64,000 nt of DNA from Pseudomonas putida (GCF_003228315.1 NZ_CP029693.1:310001-374000); one strand, 5' to 3'. Positions 10,186-19,100 are shown, numbered from the stretch's first letter. The notes: a model not told the origin generated them from the letters alone. Made by a program: numbers and translations.

Positions 10186-10892
10186 GTGCCGCAGCCATCA
10201 TGCGCCGTCGTTGCTACCTGGTGCGCCATGGCCATGTGAATTACTTCTCTGCCGACGGCCAGCCGCTGGATCCGCGCAGCGTGCCGCTCTCCGACTTGGG
10301 CGTCGAGCAGGTGCGGCAGCTGGCACAGGTGATCGAGCCCATCGGTTTCGACCGTGCGCTGTGCTCCGATTACCCACGCGCCCGGCAGACCGCCGAGGGG
10401 CTCTTGGGTGATCGGCAAATCGAACTCCAGGCGTGCGACCAGCTGCGGGAGGTGCGCGCCGGTCGGTTGCGGGACATTGCCCCGCAGCAGCTGCAACAGC
10501 AGGTCGGCTATGCCTATGACAGCTTTGCCGATCCCGAAGGCCGCTTCATGGGCGGGGAACGCTGGAGCGATTTCGCCCAGCGCGTCCTGACGCGCTTCGA
10601 CGCAGTGCTGGCCGAGCCCGACTGGCAAAGCTTGCTGCTGGTCAGCCACGACGCCGTCAATCGCCTGTTGCTGGGCTGGGCGCTCGGTGGTGCAAGTGGT
10701 TGCGCCGCCGCCCTGGAGCAGGACAACGCCTGCCTGAACATCATCGATATCGACATGCAGGCCGGTCGCGTTCTGCGCTGCCATGTGCGTGTCGTCAACC
10801 TGACGCCCTACGACCTGGCCAAGACAGGCCAGCGCCAAACCGTGATGGAGCGCATTTACGCGCAGCTCGCACCGCTCGCCGAACGGCCTTAG
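10182..10892 (+). CDS. Histidine phosphatase (phosphoglycerate mutase-like) family protein
   Basis: A 236-residue histidine-phosphatase fold with the phospho-accepting YLVRHGHVNYF near residues 12-22, CSDYPRARQTAEGL near 64 and the second catalytic His in LLVSHDAVNRLLLG near 153. It starts on an ATGA overlap with the DUF6285 gene, so it is made together with the kinase pair. Known lva operons as I recall them lack it. It could remove phosphate from a dead-end phospho-acyl-CoA or phospho-acid, or recycle another intermediate; the sequence does not say which. No signal peptide, so cytoplasmic. Confidence 0.85.
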   Translation: MSAAAIMRRRCYLVRHGHVNYFSADGQPLDPRSVPLSDLGVEQVRQLAQVIEPIGFDRALCSDYPRARQTAEGLLGDRQIELQACDQLREVRAGRLRDIAPQQLQQQVGYAYDSFADPEGRFMGGERWSDFAQRVLTRFDAVLAEPDWQSLLLVSHDAVNRLLLGWALGGASGCAAALEQDNACLNIIDIDMQAGRVLRCHVRVVNLTPYDLAKTGQRQTVMERIYAQLAPLAERP

Positions 10893-10931
10893 CCAACCAA
10901 CGACTTCAACCGAACAGACACCAGGACTTCC

Positions 10932-12104
10932 ATGAACTTCACGATTCCCCCCGAGTTGCTGGAACTGCGCGAAAAGACCCGCGCCTTTATCGCCGAACAA
11001 GTGATCCCGATGGAAAGCGACCCGCGCCTGACGGCACACGGTCCAGACGAAACCTTGCGTCAGGAACTGCTGGCCAAGGCCCGTGACGCCGGCCTGCTGT
11101 GCCCCCATGCCAGTCGCGAAATGGGCGGTGCAGGCTTGAGCCACTTCGCCAAGGCGATCGTCTTCGAAGAGGCCGGTTATTCGCCGCTGGGTCCGATTGC
11201 CCTGAATATCCACGCGCCGGACGAAGGCAACATTCACCTGATGGACGAGGTGGCCACCGCCGCGCAGAAAGATCGCTGGCTGCGGCCTCTGGTCAGTGGG
11301 CGCATCCGCTCCTGCTTTGCCATGACCGAACCTGCGCCGGGTGCCGGCTCCGATCCGTCGATGCTGCAGACCGTCGCGGTACGCGACGGCGACCACTACG
11401 TGATCAATGGCCGTAAATGGCTGATCACCGGTGCCGACGGCGCCGGGTTCGCCATCATCATGGCGCGCATGGAGGACGGCTCGGCCACCATGTTCCTGAC
11501 GGACATGAATGCGCCGGGGATTATCCACGAACGCCAGCTCAAGACCCTCGACAGCTGTTTCTCGGGCGGCCACTCGGTCCTGCGTTTTGAAAACCTGCGG
11601 ATCCCGGCCAGCGATGTGCTGGGGGAAATCGGCAAGGGCTTCCGTTATGCGCAAGTGCGCCTGGCGCCCGCGCGGCTGACCCACTGCATGCGCTGGCTGG
11701 GCGCCGCCCGGCGGGCCCACGACATCGCCTGCGACTACGCCAGAACCCGTGATTCGTTCGGCAAGACCCTGGGCGAGCATCAGGGCGTGGGCTTCATGCT
11801 GGCCGACAACCAGATGGCGCTGCACGGCACGCGCTTGGCCATCTGGCACTGCGCCTGGGTGCTGGACGAAGGCGGTCGTGGCAACGTCGAGTCGAGCATG
11901 ACCAAGGTGCTGAGCGCCGAGGCCCTGTGGAACGTGGTCGACCGTTGCGTGCAGATCCTGGGTGGTCGTGGGGTGACCGGGGAAACCGTGGTCGAGCGCA
12001 TCTTCCGTGACATCCGCCCGTTCCGCATCTACGACGGCCCGAGCGAGGTGCACCGCATGAGCCTGGCGAAAAAAATCCTCGACGGACACAAGGAGTTTTC
12101 CTGA
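10932..12104 (+). CDS. ACAD10/11-like acyl-CoA dehydrogenase (LvaC-like)
   Basis: 390-residue acyl-CoA dehydrogenase fold with FAD-contact CFAMTEPAPGAGSDPS near 124-139 and C-terminal helix IYDGPSEVHRMSLAKKIL near 365-382. The residue at the usual catalytic Glu position is Asp (YDGPSEVH versus YEGTNxIQ in the dehydrogenase at the window start), the pattern of human ACAD11-like and kinase-associated enzymes. With the kinase and DUF6285 genes upstream I infer it removes the 4-phosphate and yields an enoyl- or 3-hydroxyacyl-CoA rather than acting as an ordinary dehydrogenase. ATG 10932 follows AGGAC; the next gene starts within its stop. Confidence 0.82.
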   Translation: MNFTIPPELLELREKTRAFIAEQVIPMESDPRLTAHGPDETLRQELLAKARDAGLLCPHASREMGGAGLSHFAKAIVFEEAGYSPLGPIALNIHAPDEGNIHLMDEVATAAQKDRWLRPLVSGRIRSCFAMTEPAPGAGSDPSMLQTVAVRDGDHYVINGRKWLITGADGAGFAIIMARMEDGSATMFLTDMNAPGIIHERQLKTLDSCFSGGHSVLRFENLRIPASDVLGEIGKGFRYAQVRLAPARLTHCMRWLGAARRAHDIACDYARTRDSFGKTLGEHQGVGFMLADNQMALHGTRLAIWHCAWVLDEGGRGNVESSMTKVLSAEALWNVVDRCVQILGGRGVTGETVVERIFRDIRPFRIYDGPSEVHRMSLAKKILDGHKEFS

Positions 12105-12883
12105 TGAAACCTGCAATCACCGCGTTGTTTGATCTGACGGGCCGTCGTGCCCTGGTCACGGGTGCCTCCAGCGGGCTTGGCCGGCATTTCGCCCGCACGC
12201 TGGCGGCGGCGGGTGCCGAAGTGGCGGTGGCGGCGCGCCGGGTCGAACAGTTGCAGACTTTGGTCGACGAGATCGAAGGTGAGGGCGGACGCGCCCGCGC
12301 GTTCAGCCTGGACGTGACCGACCGTAGTTCGGTCAACGCTTGCCTGGCGCGGATAGGTGAGGAAATGGGGGCGCTGGATATTCTGGTCAACAACGCCGGC
12401 GTCAGCGACAGCCTGCACGTGCTGGCGTACACCGATGAGGATTGGGACCGCGTGGTCGACACCAACCTCAAGGGCGCCTGGATCGTCGCGCAGGAAGTGG
12501 CGCGCCGGATGGTCGAGGCACAACGCGGCGGCAGTCTGATCAACGTGACATCGGTGCTGGCCAGTCGCGTTGCCGGCACCTTGAGCCCGTATGTCGCGGC
12601 GAAGGCGGGCTTGAGCCATTTGACCCGTTCCCTGGCCCTGGAACTGGCGCGTCATCAGATCCGGGTCAACTCCATCGCTCCCGGCTACGTGATGACTGAA
12701 CTCAACAGCGACTTCCTGCGTGGCGAGGCCGGGGAAAAGCTGCGCGCGCGAATTCCCACGCGGCGTTTTTGCACCCCGGACGATCTCGACGGCGCCTTGT
12801 TGCTGCTGGCTTCCGATGCCGGCCGTGGCATGACCGGCAGTGAAATCGTCGTGGACGCCGGGCACTTGTGCAGCACGTTGTGA
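12104..12883 (+). CDS. Short-chain dehydrogenase/reductase (SDR)
   Basis: Classical SDR, 259 residues: NAD(P)-binding VTGASSGLGRHF near 18-29, NNAG, catalytic Ser in NVTSVLAS and YVAAK near 161-165. Its ATG overlaps the stop of the acyl-CoA dehydrogenase by one base, so it belongs to the same operon. In lva loci an SDR (LvaD) reduces levulinyl-CoA to 4-hydroxyvaleryl-CoA; this gene or the next SDR could play that part, or oxidise a 3-hydroxyacyl-CoA. The acidic/basic pattern after the first strand (AARRVEQ) suggests NADP(H). Confidence 0.85.
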   Translation: MKPAITALFDLTGRRALVTGASSGLGRHFARTLAAAGAEVAVAARRVEQLQTLVDEIEGEGGRARAFSLDVTDRSSVNACLARIGEEMGALDILVNNAGVSDSLHVLAYTDEDWDRVVDTNLKGAWIVAQEVARRMVEAQRGGSLINVTSVLASRVAGTLSPYVAAKAGLSHLTRSLALELARHQIRVNSIAPGYVMTELNSDFLRGEAGEKLRARIPTRRFCTPDDLDGALLLLASDAGRGMTGSEIVVDAGHLCSTL

Positions 12884-12942
12884 TGCGACCTTCAGCGTGC
12901 GTCGCACACTTCGAATCGACCGAACAGGACTGAAAGACCCAC

Positions 12943-13773
12943 ATGAATTCACTACACGACAAAGTCGCGGTGATCACCGGAGCCGCCAGCGGCTTCGGGC
13001 GTGAACTGGCGATCGCCTGCGCCCGGGAAGGCATGCGCCTGGTGCTGACTGATATCGATGAGACAAACCTGCAAGGCACCGTGCGGTTGCTGCCGGCCGG
13101 CACTCAGGTGCTGACGATGACCTGCGATGTCGCCCGTGCCGAGCAGGTCGAGCAACTGGCGGTGGCGACCTACGCGCGCTTCGACGCAGCGCACCTGCTG
13201 TTCAATAACGCCGGGGTACTGGTGGGCGGTCCGCTGTGGACTACCACTGAACAGGATTGGGCGTGGATGTTCGGCATCAATGTGATGGGCGTCGCCCATG
13301 GCATCCGCAGCTTTGTGCCGCGGATGCTGGCGCAAAAGGATCAATGCCACATCGTCAATACCGCCTCGGTCGCCGGTTTGCTCTCGGTGCCGGGCAACGG
13401 CATCTACTGTGCGACCAAGCATGCGGTGGTGACGATGTCCGAGTGCCTGCAACTTGAATTGCAGGAAGAAAACGCAGCGATCGGTGTCTCGGTGTTGTGC
13501 CCGGCCTTCGTTCCGACGGGCATCGCCGATGCCGGACGCAATCGACCGGCCGAACTGGCGGCGGCCAATCCCTTGAAGGACAAGTACGAGGAGCAGACGC
13601 GCAAGGCGACTCAGGCCGGAAAGCTCAGTGCGGCGGACATCGCACGGATCACCCTGGATGCCGTGAAGGAAAACCGCTTCTACATTTTGCCGCACCAGAG
13701 GATCAAGAGCCTGATCGAGGTGCGCATGGGCGACATCCTGGATGAGCGCACCCCGCGCAAAACCTCACGCTGA
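12943..13773 (+). CDS. Short-chain dehydrogenase/reductase (SDR)
   Basis: Second SDR of the operon, 276 residues: ITGAASGFGREL near 11-22, Asp at the end of strand 2 (VLTDIDE, favouring NAD), NNAG, Ser in NTASVAGL and YCATK near 156-160. The substrate side (LCPAFVPTGIADAGRNRP) resembles SDRs acting on bulky hydroxy compounds. It starts 59 bases after the previous SDR with its own ribosome site (AGGAC) and is the last gene of the sigma-54 operon; a REP doublet separates it from the convergent alcohol dehydrogenase. Confidence 0.85.
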   Translation: MNSLHDKVAVITGAASGFGRELAIACAREGMRLVLTDIDETNLQGTVRLLPAGTQVLTMTCDVARAEQVEQLAVATYARFDAAHLLFNNAGVLVGGPLWTTTEQDWAWMFGINVMGVAHGIRSFVPRMLAQKDQCHIVNTASVAGLLSVPGNGIYCATKHAVVTMSECLQLELQEENAAIGVSVLCPAFVPTGIADAGRNRPAELAAANPLKDKYEEQTRKATQAGKLSAADIARITLDAVKENRFYILPHQRIKSLIEVRMGDILDERTPRKTSR

Positions 13774-13782
13774 GGTGCAACT

Positions 13783-13881
13783 GCAGGAGCGAGCCTGCTC
13801 GCGATGGGCTTCAACGATAGCGCGTGCTGACGGGTAGAACGCGGCGTTCTTGAATCCATCGCGAGCAGGCTCGCTCCTACA
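13783..13881. repeat. REP doublet 1 (REPIN)
   Basis: GGAGCGAGCCTGCTCGCGATGG at 13786 and its inverted partner ATCGCGAGCAGGCTCGCTCC at 13858-13877 flank a ~50-base spacer. It lies between two convergent genes and could also act as a 3' stabiliser or terminator for both. Confidence 0.95.
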
Positions 13882-13888
13882 GGTTTAT

Positions 13889-14896
13889 TTAGTAGTGCAG
13901 GCAGATCTTGCCGAAATGCCCGGCGGTCTGCTGATGGGCAAAGGCCTCGGCGATTCGTTCCAGCGGATAGCGGCTGTCGATCACCGGGCGCCAGTTGAAG
14001 GTTTCCAGGGCCCGTACCATGTCCTGCTGTTGCTCGCGGCTGCCGACGATCAGCCCGCGCAGGGTCTGCTGTTTACGCATCAGTTCCAGGGTCGGCACGC
14101 TGCCGGCGAACCCGGTGAGGACCCCGATCAGCGCAATGTGGCCACCGGCTGCGCAAGCGCGGATGGATTGCGGCAAGGTACCAGGGCCACCCACTTCCAC
14201 CACGATATCGGCGCCTTGGCCATTGGTCGCGGCGAGTACGGCATCGCCCCAGTCCGGCTGGTCCTTGTAATTGATGACGTGGTCGGCACCCAGCGCCAGC
14301 AGGCGCGCCTTCTTGGCCTCGGACGAGGTGGTAGCGATCACCCGGGCGCCCATGGACTTGGCCATCTGCAGGGCAAAGATCGAGACGCCACCGGTGCCCA
14401 GCACCAGCACGGTATCCCCCGACTTGATACGACCGTCGACCACCAGTGCACGCCAGGCGGTCAGGCCGGCGGTGGTCAGGGTGGCGGCCTCTTCGAAGCT
14501 GTAGCCCTTGGGCGCCAGGGTGAAGGCCTCGACGGGCAGGTTGATCAGCTCGCGGGCAAACCCGTCCACGCCGTCGCCAGGGACTGTCTGGAAGGTGGTC
14601 GGCACCACGCGGCCCGATTGCCAATGCGGGAAGAAGCACGACACCACGCTATCGCCGACGGCGAATTCGCTCACACCTTCGCCCACGGCAGTGACGACAC
14701 CGGCGCCATCGGCCATGGGGATGCGACCGTTCGCTGCACCGGCGTGGCCGGTGACGACACCGAGGTCGTGATAGTTGAGCGAGCTGGCGTGGATGCGTAC
14801 CTGGATCTCGCCGGCGGCGGGCGCGCCGGGGGCGGCCATGTCGACCAGACGCAGGTTGTCCAGGCCGGCGGGATGTTGCAGTTGGATGGCTTTCAT
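13889..14896 (-). CDS. Zinc-independent NAD(P)-dependent alcohol dehydrogenase / quinone-oxidoreductase-like (MDR)
   Basis: 335-residue medium-chain dehydrogenase. The Rossmann motif VLVLGTGGVSIFALQMAKSM lies near residues 165-184. The catalytic and structural zinc cysteines of classical ADHs are absent: the first ligand region reads SLNYHDLGVVTG, as in the quinone oxidoreductase branch. The start is at MKAIQLQHPAG (14896), with an AAGGACT ribosome site just upstream. It is the distal gene of a minus-strand block with a zinc ADH, a LuxC-like and a LuxE-like gene and may act on an enal, enone or alcohol there; the 117-base gap upstream leaves open whether it is co-transcribed. Confidence 0.85.
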   Translation of the reverse strand: MKAIQLQHPAGLDNLRLVDMAAPGAPAAGEIQVRIHASSLNYHDLGVVTGHAGAANGRIPMADGAGVVTAVGEGVSEFAVGDSVVSCFFPHWQSGRVVPTTFQTVPGDGVDGFARELINLPVEAFTLAPKGYSFEEAATLTTAGLTAWRALVVDGRIKSGDTVLVLGTGGVSIFALQMAKSMGARVIATTSSEAKKARLLALGADHVINYKDQPDWGDAVLAATNGQGADIVVEVGGPGTLPQSIRACAAGGHIALIGVLTGFAGSVPTLELMRKQQTLRGLIVGSREQQQDMVRALETFNWRPVIDSRYPLERIAEAFAHQQTAGHFGKICLHY

Positions 14897-15013
14897 GGGA
14901 GTCCTTGAGTCAGTGCGTACGGCGGGAGGATGGGAAATTGCCTGACTGCGAGCACTGCGTCCTGAAGAGCAGGCTGCGGTGATGCGCACCGCAGCCTGAG
15001 CATGATCACTGCT

Positions 15014-16069
15014 TCATGTCACGTCACGCAGGCTGCTCATGTCGATCACGAAGCGGTACTTCACGTCATTGCGTTGCAGGCGGTCGAAGGCGGTGTTGAT
15101 GTCCTTGATACCAATCATTTCGCAGCTGGGCAACACCTGGTGTTCGGCGCAGAAATCCAGCAGTTCCTGGATCGCCTGAATGCCGCCGATCAGCGAGCCG
15201 GCCAGGGTGCGATTGTTGCGAATCAACAAGCCACCATGAATCGGCTCAAGGGGTTCGATGGCGCCGACCAGCACCAGCACGCCATTGCGCCCCAGCAGCA
15301 TCAGGTAGGGGTTGACGTTGTGCCGGCTGGGGATGGTGTCGATGATGAATTCGAAGCCGTTGGCTGCCGCTGTCATCGCCGGTGTGTTGCTGGACAGCAG
15401 CACATGATGGGCGCCGAGGGCGATCGCGTCATCGACCTTGCCCGCCGAGGTGGTGATGACCGTGACGTCGGCGCCCAGCGCCACCGCCAGTTTCACCGCC
15501 ATGTGCCCCAGGCCGCCAAGGCCGACCACGGCGACTTTCGTACCCTTGCCGACGCCGTAGCGGCGCATCGGATTCCAGACGGTGATACCGGCGCACAGCA
15601 GGGGCGCGGCGAACCGTGGATCGAGACTGTCCGGCATGCGCAGCACGAATTGCTCGCGAACCACGATGTGTTCGGCGTACCCGCCATAAGTGATCTCGCC
15701 GCTCTGCCGGTCCTTGCCGTTGTAGGTCGGCGTGGGACCGTGCAGGCACAGTTGTTCCTGATGCTCGGCGCAGGGGGCGCATTGCAGGCAGCTGTCGACC
15801 TGGCAACCGACGGCGACCCGGTCGCCGACCTTGAAGCGCCTGACGTTGCTGCCGACGGCGGTGACGTGCCCGACGATCTCGTGGCCGGGCACGATGGGGT
15901 AAACCGTGTTGTTCCAGTCGTTGTGCACTTGATGGGCATCGGAGTGACAGACGCCGCAATAAGCGATATCGATGGCGACGTCATCGGCGCGCAAGGCACG
16001 GCGCTCGAAGCGAAACGGGGTGAGCGCGGAGTGGGCATCGTGTGCCGCAAATCCCAGGCATGTGGTCAT
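15014..16069 (-). CDS. Zinc-dependent NADP alcohol dehydrogenase (YahK/CAD-like)
   Basis: 351-residue zinc MDR: catalytic zinc ligands in CGVCHSDAHQ near residue 36-45 and GHEIVG near 60, structural zinc cysteines in CLQCAPCAEHQEQLC near 93-107, and coenzyme motif VVGLGGLGHMAVKLA near 173. This layout is that of broad-range aldehyde reductases (cinnamyl-alcohol-dehydrogenase-like). It lies 57 bases downstream of the LuxC-like acyl reductase, so a natural role is interconversion of the aldehyde made or used by that enzyme and the alcohol. Confidence 0.9.
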   Translation of the reverse strand: MTTCLGFAAHDAHSALTPFRFERRALRADDVAIDIAYCGVCHSDAHQVHNDWNNTVYPIVPGHEIVGHVTAVGSNVRRFKVGDRVAVGCQVDSCLQCAPCAEHQEQLCLHGPTPTYNGKDRQSGEITYGGYAEHIVVREQFVLRMPDSLDPRFAAPLLCAGITVWNPMRRYGVGKGTKVAVVGLGGLGHMAVKLAVALGADVTVITTSAGKVDDAIALGAHHVLLSSNTPAMTAAANGFEFIIDTIPSRHNVNPYLMLLGRNGVLVLVGAIEPLEPIHGGLLIRNNRTLAGSLIGGIQAIQELLDFCAEHQVLPSCEMIGIKDINTAFDRLQRNDVKYRFVIDMSSLRDVT

Positions 16070-16126
16070 GGGTCAGTCCTGTGAAAATCAGTGCGTGCCC
16101 CCGGCAGTCCGGAGGCACAAGGGAGG

Positions 16127-17584
16127 TCAGATCGAGGGGCGCAACCACGGTGCCGGGGTCATTTCCGGCGAAGCGATCTGGTTGACGATCCACTTGCCCA
16201 TGCGGCGCAACGGTTCGATGGAGTCTTGCGGCCCGGCCCATTTCAGCCCCGCCGCGTAACCCAGCGAGACAATGCGCTGGGCGCCGTACAGCGGCAGGAT
16301 GTCCTTGAGCTGGTCCTTCACGCTTTCCGGATAGACCCCCACGGTCTGGGTGTAGGCATCCACCGCATCCATCATTTCGTTCAGATCATCGACCGGGACC
16401 AGGTTCGCAGTGCGGTCGTCCAGGCGGGTGGCGAATGACACCGCTTCCGGAAGCTGCGAACAGATCACGGCGCCTTCGCCATCCTGTCCGCCGATCACCT
16501 GATACCACTCGTCATCCAGGCGCAGCGCGTCGACTTCGGCCTTGAGTTGCTGGTCGTAGCGCTTGGGCACGGTGCTCAGGGTATTGGGCAATGTCTGCAT
16601 GGCGTCGTAGACATAGCGGCCGAAGGTGTTGAGCTGCGTCAGGCCGGCCTCGTCGGTGCCGCTTTGCACATAGACCACTCGGGCGCATACGCAGGCCTTC
16701 TGGTTCAGTGCGCCGATATCGCTGGCCAGGCGCACGGCGGCCTCGCGCATGGTCGCCTCGCTGTCGAAAGTGGCCTTGCCGATGATGCTGGCGCTGCGCT
16801 TGGGGTCCAGGGAGATCAGTTCCAGCCCCGGCTGGATGTAGCGGGTGACGTGCTTCATCGAGGCGTAGCCGCCCCATGCCACGATCTTCTCCAGGTTCTG
16901 CGGCTGGTACAGGCGTTCTTCGAAGGCCTGATCGCCGCCTTTCCAGTAGGCGACGCTGAGGTGTTTGGTCAGTGGATGGTCCGGGGCCATATCGACCATG
17001 GTGCGGGCGATGGCCAGCGCGGTGAACGGGTCGTTGGACGGCGCCTTGATAATCGCGTCGCTGCGCAGGACCATGTTGCGCAGAATGGTCAGCAGTGACA
17101 GCCCGGTGGCGTTGCCGGCGACGATGTGCAGGGTCCGCGCGCCGAAGCAGCGCACCTCCAGTTCGGTGCCGTCAAGCAGGCGCTGCTTGACCCAGCTCTC
17201 CAGGTATTTGACGCCTACCGAGTTTTCCACCTGCTCGGTGACGGACGCGCGGGTGAGCATATGGCGCAGGCCCATGTAGCTGCCCTTGACCATGCTCGGA
17301 GTGACCGGCGCGGTCAGATAGGACAGCTCGCAGGCTTCCTGCAAAAACGGGTTCTTGTCGAACTCCAGGCGCTCGCCGAGGGCTTCGGCGTAGTCGAGGA
17401 TGTCATTGAAGCTGAGGGTGTACAGGTCGGCGAGTTTCGCCGGATTGCCCAGTGGCAACTGGTCCAGGTACTGGTGCGCATCCGGGGTCTGGAAGATCAG
17501 GTCGCCGCCACGGCCGCCGACGTCGATCAGGTTGTCGGTGATGACGTTGCCGCGGATGATCATCGGCGCGATGGGTTTGCTCAT
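16127..17584 (-). CDS. LuxC-like acyl-CoA / fatty acid reductase (aldehyde-forming)
   Basis: 485-residue member of the LuxC acyl reductase family (aldehyde dehydrogenase superfamily). Recognisable features are the HIVAGNATGLSLLTILRNMVLRSDAIIK block near 206-233, LISLDPKRSASIIG, and the nucleophile region LNQKACVCARVVYVQSG near 310 where Cys should form the acyl thioester. In bioluminescence LuxC takes the acyl group from LuxE and reduces it with NADPH to aldehyde. Start 17584 leaves 4 bases from the LuxE-like gene, so the two are coupled. No luxAB or luxD lies in the window, so a metabolic role (fatty acid or other acid to aldehyde, or the reverse) is likely. Confidence 0.82.
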   Translation of the reverse strand: MSKPIAPMIIRGNVITDNLIDVGGRGGDLIFQTPDAHQYLDQLPLGNPAKLADLYTLSFNDILDYAEALGERLEFDKNPFLQEACELSYLTAPVTPSMVKGSYMGLRHMLTRASVTEQVENSVGVKYLESWVKQRLLDGTELEVRCFGARTLHIVAGNATGLSLLTILRNMVLRSDAIIKAPSNDPFTALAIARTMVDMAPDHPLTKHLSVAYWKGGDQAFEERLYQPQNLEKIVAWGGYASMKHVTRYIQPGLELISLDPKRSASIIGKATFDSEATMREAAVRLASDIGALNQKACVCARVVYVQSGTDEAGLTQLNTFGRYVYDAMQTLPNTLSTVPKRYDQQLKAEVDALRLDDEWYQVIGGQDGEGAVICSQLPEAVSFATRLDDRTANLVPVDDLNEMMDAVDAYTQTVGVYPESVKDQLKDILPLYGAQRIVSLGYAAGLKWAGPQDSIEPLRRMGKWIVNQIASPEMTPAPWLRPSI

Positions 17585-17588
17585 GGGG

Positions 17589-19028
17589 TCAGCCCTCCAG
17601 GGTGTTGAGGAAGTCCATCGCCTGGCGATGGGAGTCTTCGGTGGCGGCGCAGGTGATCTTGTCGTCACCGCCATTGAGTTCGCTGTAGCGTTGAATCGGT
17701 CCGACCACGTAGCAGCTCGGCCGGCCACAGGTGCAGGGTTCATCCCATTCGACGGTGATTTCGTCGCCGGTGATAAAGCCGCCCCAACGAATCTCGGCAC
17801 CCAGGTCGAAGAACGCGGCGCGACCGGTCACCCGACCGGTGCGCGGCAGCGGCTGGCTGGTTTGCGGGTCGAGCAGGTAGGGGATGACGGTCGGGGCGAA
17901 ATGGAAGTGGCCGGCTTCACAGCGCGCATGGGCACCGCCGACGATTTCCGACATGGCATAGGATTCGTTGAGTGTTTTGGCCCCGGTGAAGCGCAGCACA
18001 TCCTCGCGCCAACCCTCGGGCTGCACGACGCCCTTGCCACCGCCGGAGGTGTGCACGAACGAGTCGGGGTGAAACACGCCTTCCAGCCCACGTTCAAGGC
18101 CGGCCTTGGCCATGCTGTGCAACAGGTTCCAGGTGGCGCCGACGTACACGCGCTGGCCCTTGAGTTGGGTGGACATGTGGTCGAAGAAGGTCGCCAGGTG
18201 TTGGGGCATGTCGGCCTGCAACCGGTCGAAGGCCTTTTTCTTTTCCAGCAGTTCCGGACTGATCACCAGCCGATCCAGGGTGCCCTTGGATTGTGCCGCG
18301 CGCAGCTTGGCGCCCAGGTGCAGCACGTCGGTGCTGAGGGTGCTCGGGTAGGCCGCGTGGAAGTGCGATTCGTTGGGCAGCAGCGCCGGGATCATCGCCG
18401 CGTGGACGCGCACGTGGCTCAGGTAGCCCTTGCGGTAGTAGGGGTAGATCGTGTGCAGGTTGGACGAGGGCGTGTCCGGTCCCTCCATGTTCCACACCAT
18501 CATCTTGCGCAGCTGGGCGAATTTGTCCCACTCATGCACACCTTGCGGCAGGAACGACAGGGTGCCGGACGTGCCCGAGGTGTGGCTGATGCGCAGTTGC
18601 GGCACACCCTCGTCCATGGTTTCGAACCACTCATCCAGGCCCTGGCAATCGCTGACGTTGACGGCGGCGATGGCCTCGGCCACCTCCGGGGTCACCAGCT
18701 TGCCCAGCCATTTGTTGATCTGGGCGAAGCTGCGCTTTTCCAGCAGCGAGGGCGGGTAGGACTTGTAGACCGTGTGTTCGAACAGCAGCGGTACGACGTC
18801 GTCGAGCTGGTCGATGTGGTCGATGCCCTGGGCGTCGGCGAGTTTCTTCAGCACCGGTATGCGCTGGCGCAGTTCGGCGAAACGCAGCTTGAGACCATTG
18901 AGTTGCAGCGCATCGATTTCGGCGCGTGGCAAATGGTTCCAGGCGTGCTGGGAGTAATTGACCAAGGCTGCCGGGTTGTTCAGCAGTTGCCGGGTTTTTT
19001 GTTCTATCGACAGTGGTGATGTGGGCAT
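17589..19028 (-). CDS. LuxE-like acyl-protein synthetase (adenylate-forming)
   Basis: 479-residue adenylate-forming enzyme with the ATP loop ISHTSGTSGTLSFLPQ near residues 147-162 and acceptor motifs HTSGGGKGVVQPEGWRED and ETYA-type SYAMSEIVGG. LuxE-type proteins activate a carboxylic acid as acyl-AMP and pass it through a cysteine to LuxC. It is considerably longer than marine LuxE (about 370 residues), with extra N-terminal sequence. First gene of the minus-strand block; its promoter must lie in the 289-base gap shared with the iron alcohol dehydrogenase. Confidence 0.78.
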   Translation of the reverse strand: MPTSPLSIEQKTRQLLNNPAALVNYSQHAWNHLPRAEIDALQLNGLKLRFAELRQRIPVLKKLADAQGIDHIDQLDDVVPLLFEHTVYKSYPPSLLEKRSFAQINKWLGKLVTPEVAEAIAAVNVSDCQGLDEWFETMDEGVPQLRISHTSGTSGTLSFLPQGVHEWDKFAQLRKMMVWNMEGPDTPSSNLHTIYPYYRKGYLSHVRVHAAMIPALLPNESHFHAAYPSTLSTDVLHLGAKLRAAQSKGTLDRLVISPELLEKKKAFDRLQADMPQHLATFFDHMSTQLKGQRVYVGATWNLLHSMAKAGLERGLEGVFHPDSFVHTSGGGKGVVQPEGWREDVLRFTGAKTLNESYAMSEIVGGAHARCEAGHFHFAPTVIPYLLDPQTSQPLPRTGRVTGRAAFFDLGAEIRWGGFITGDEITVEWDEPCTCGRPSCYVVGPIQRYSELNGGDDKITCAATEDSHRQAMDFLNTLEG

Positions 19029-19100
19029 TGTCTGGCTCGCTACTCGTGTAATGGGAACCGGCGAGGCCGGGGAGGAGTGCGGCTCAAGTATGGGCAGGCC

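Noticed and set aside
13889..19028. A bioluminescence operon, suggested by LuxC- and LuxE-like genes
   Set aside because: No luxA, luxB or luxD homologue in the window, and ADHs surround the pair; a metabolic role is more likely.
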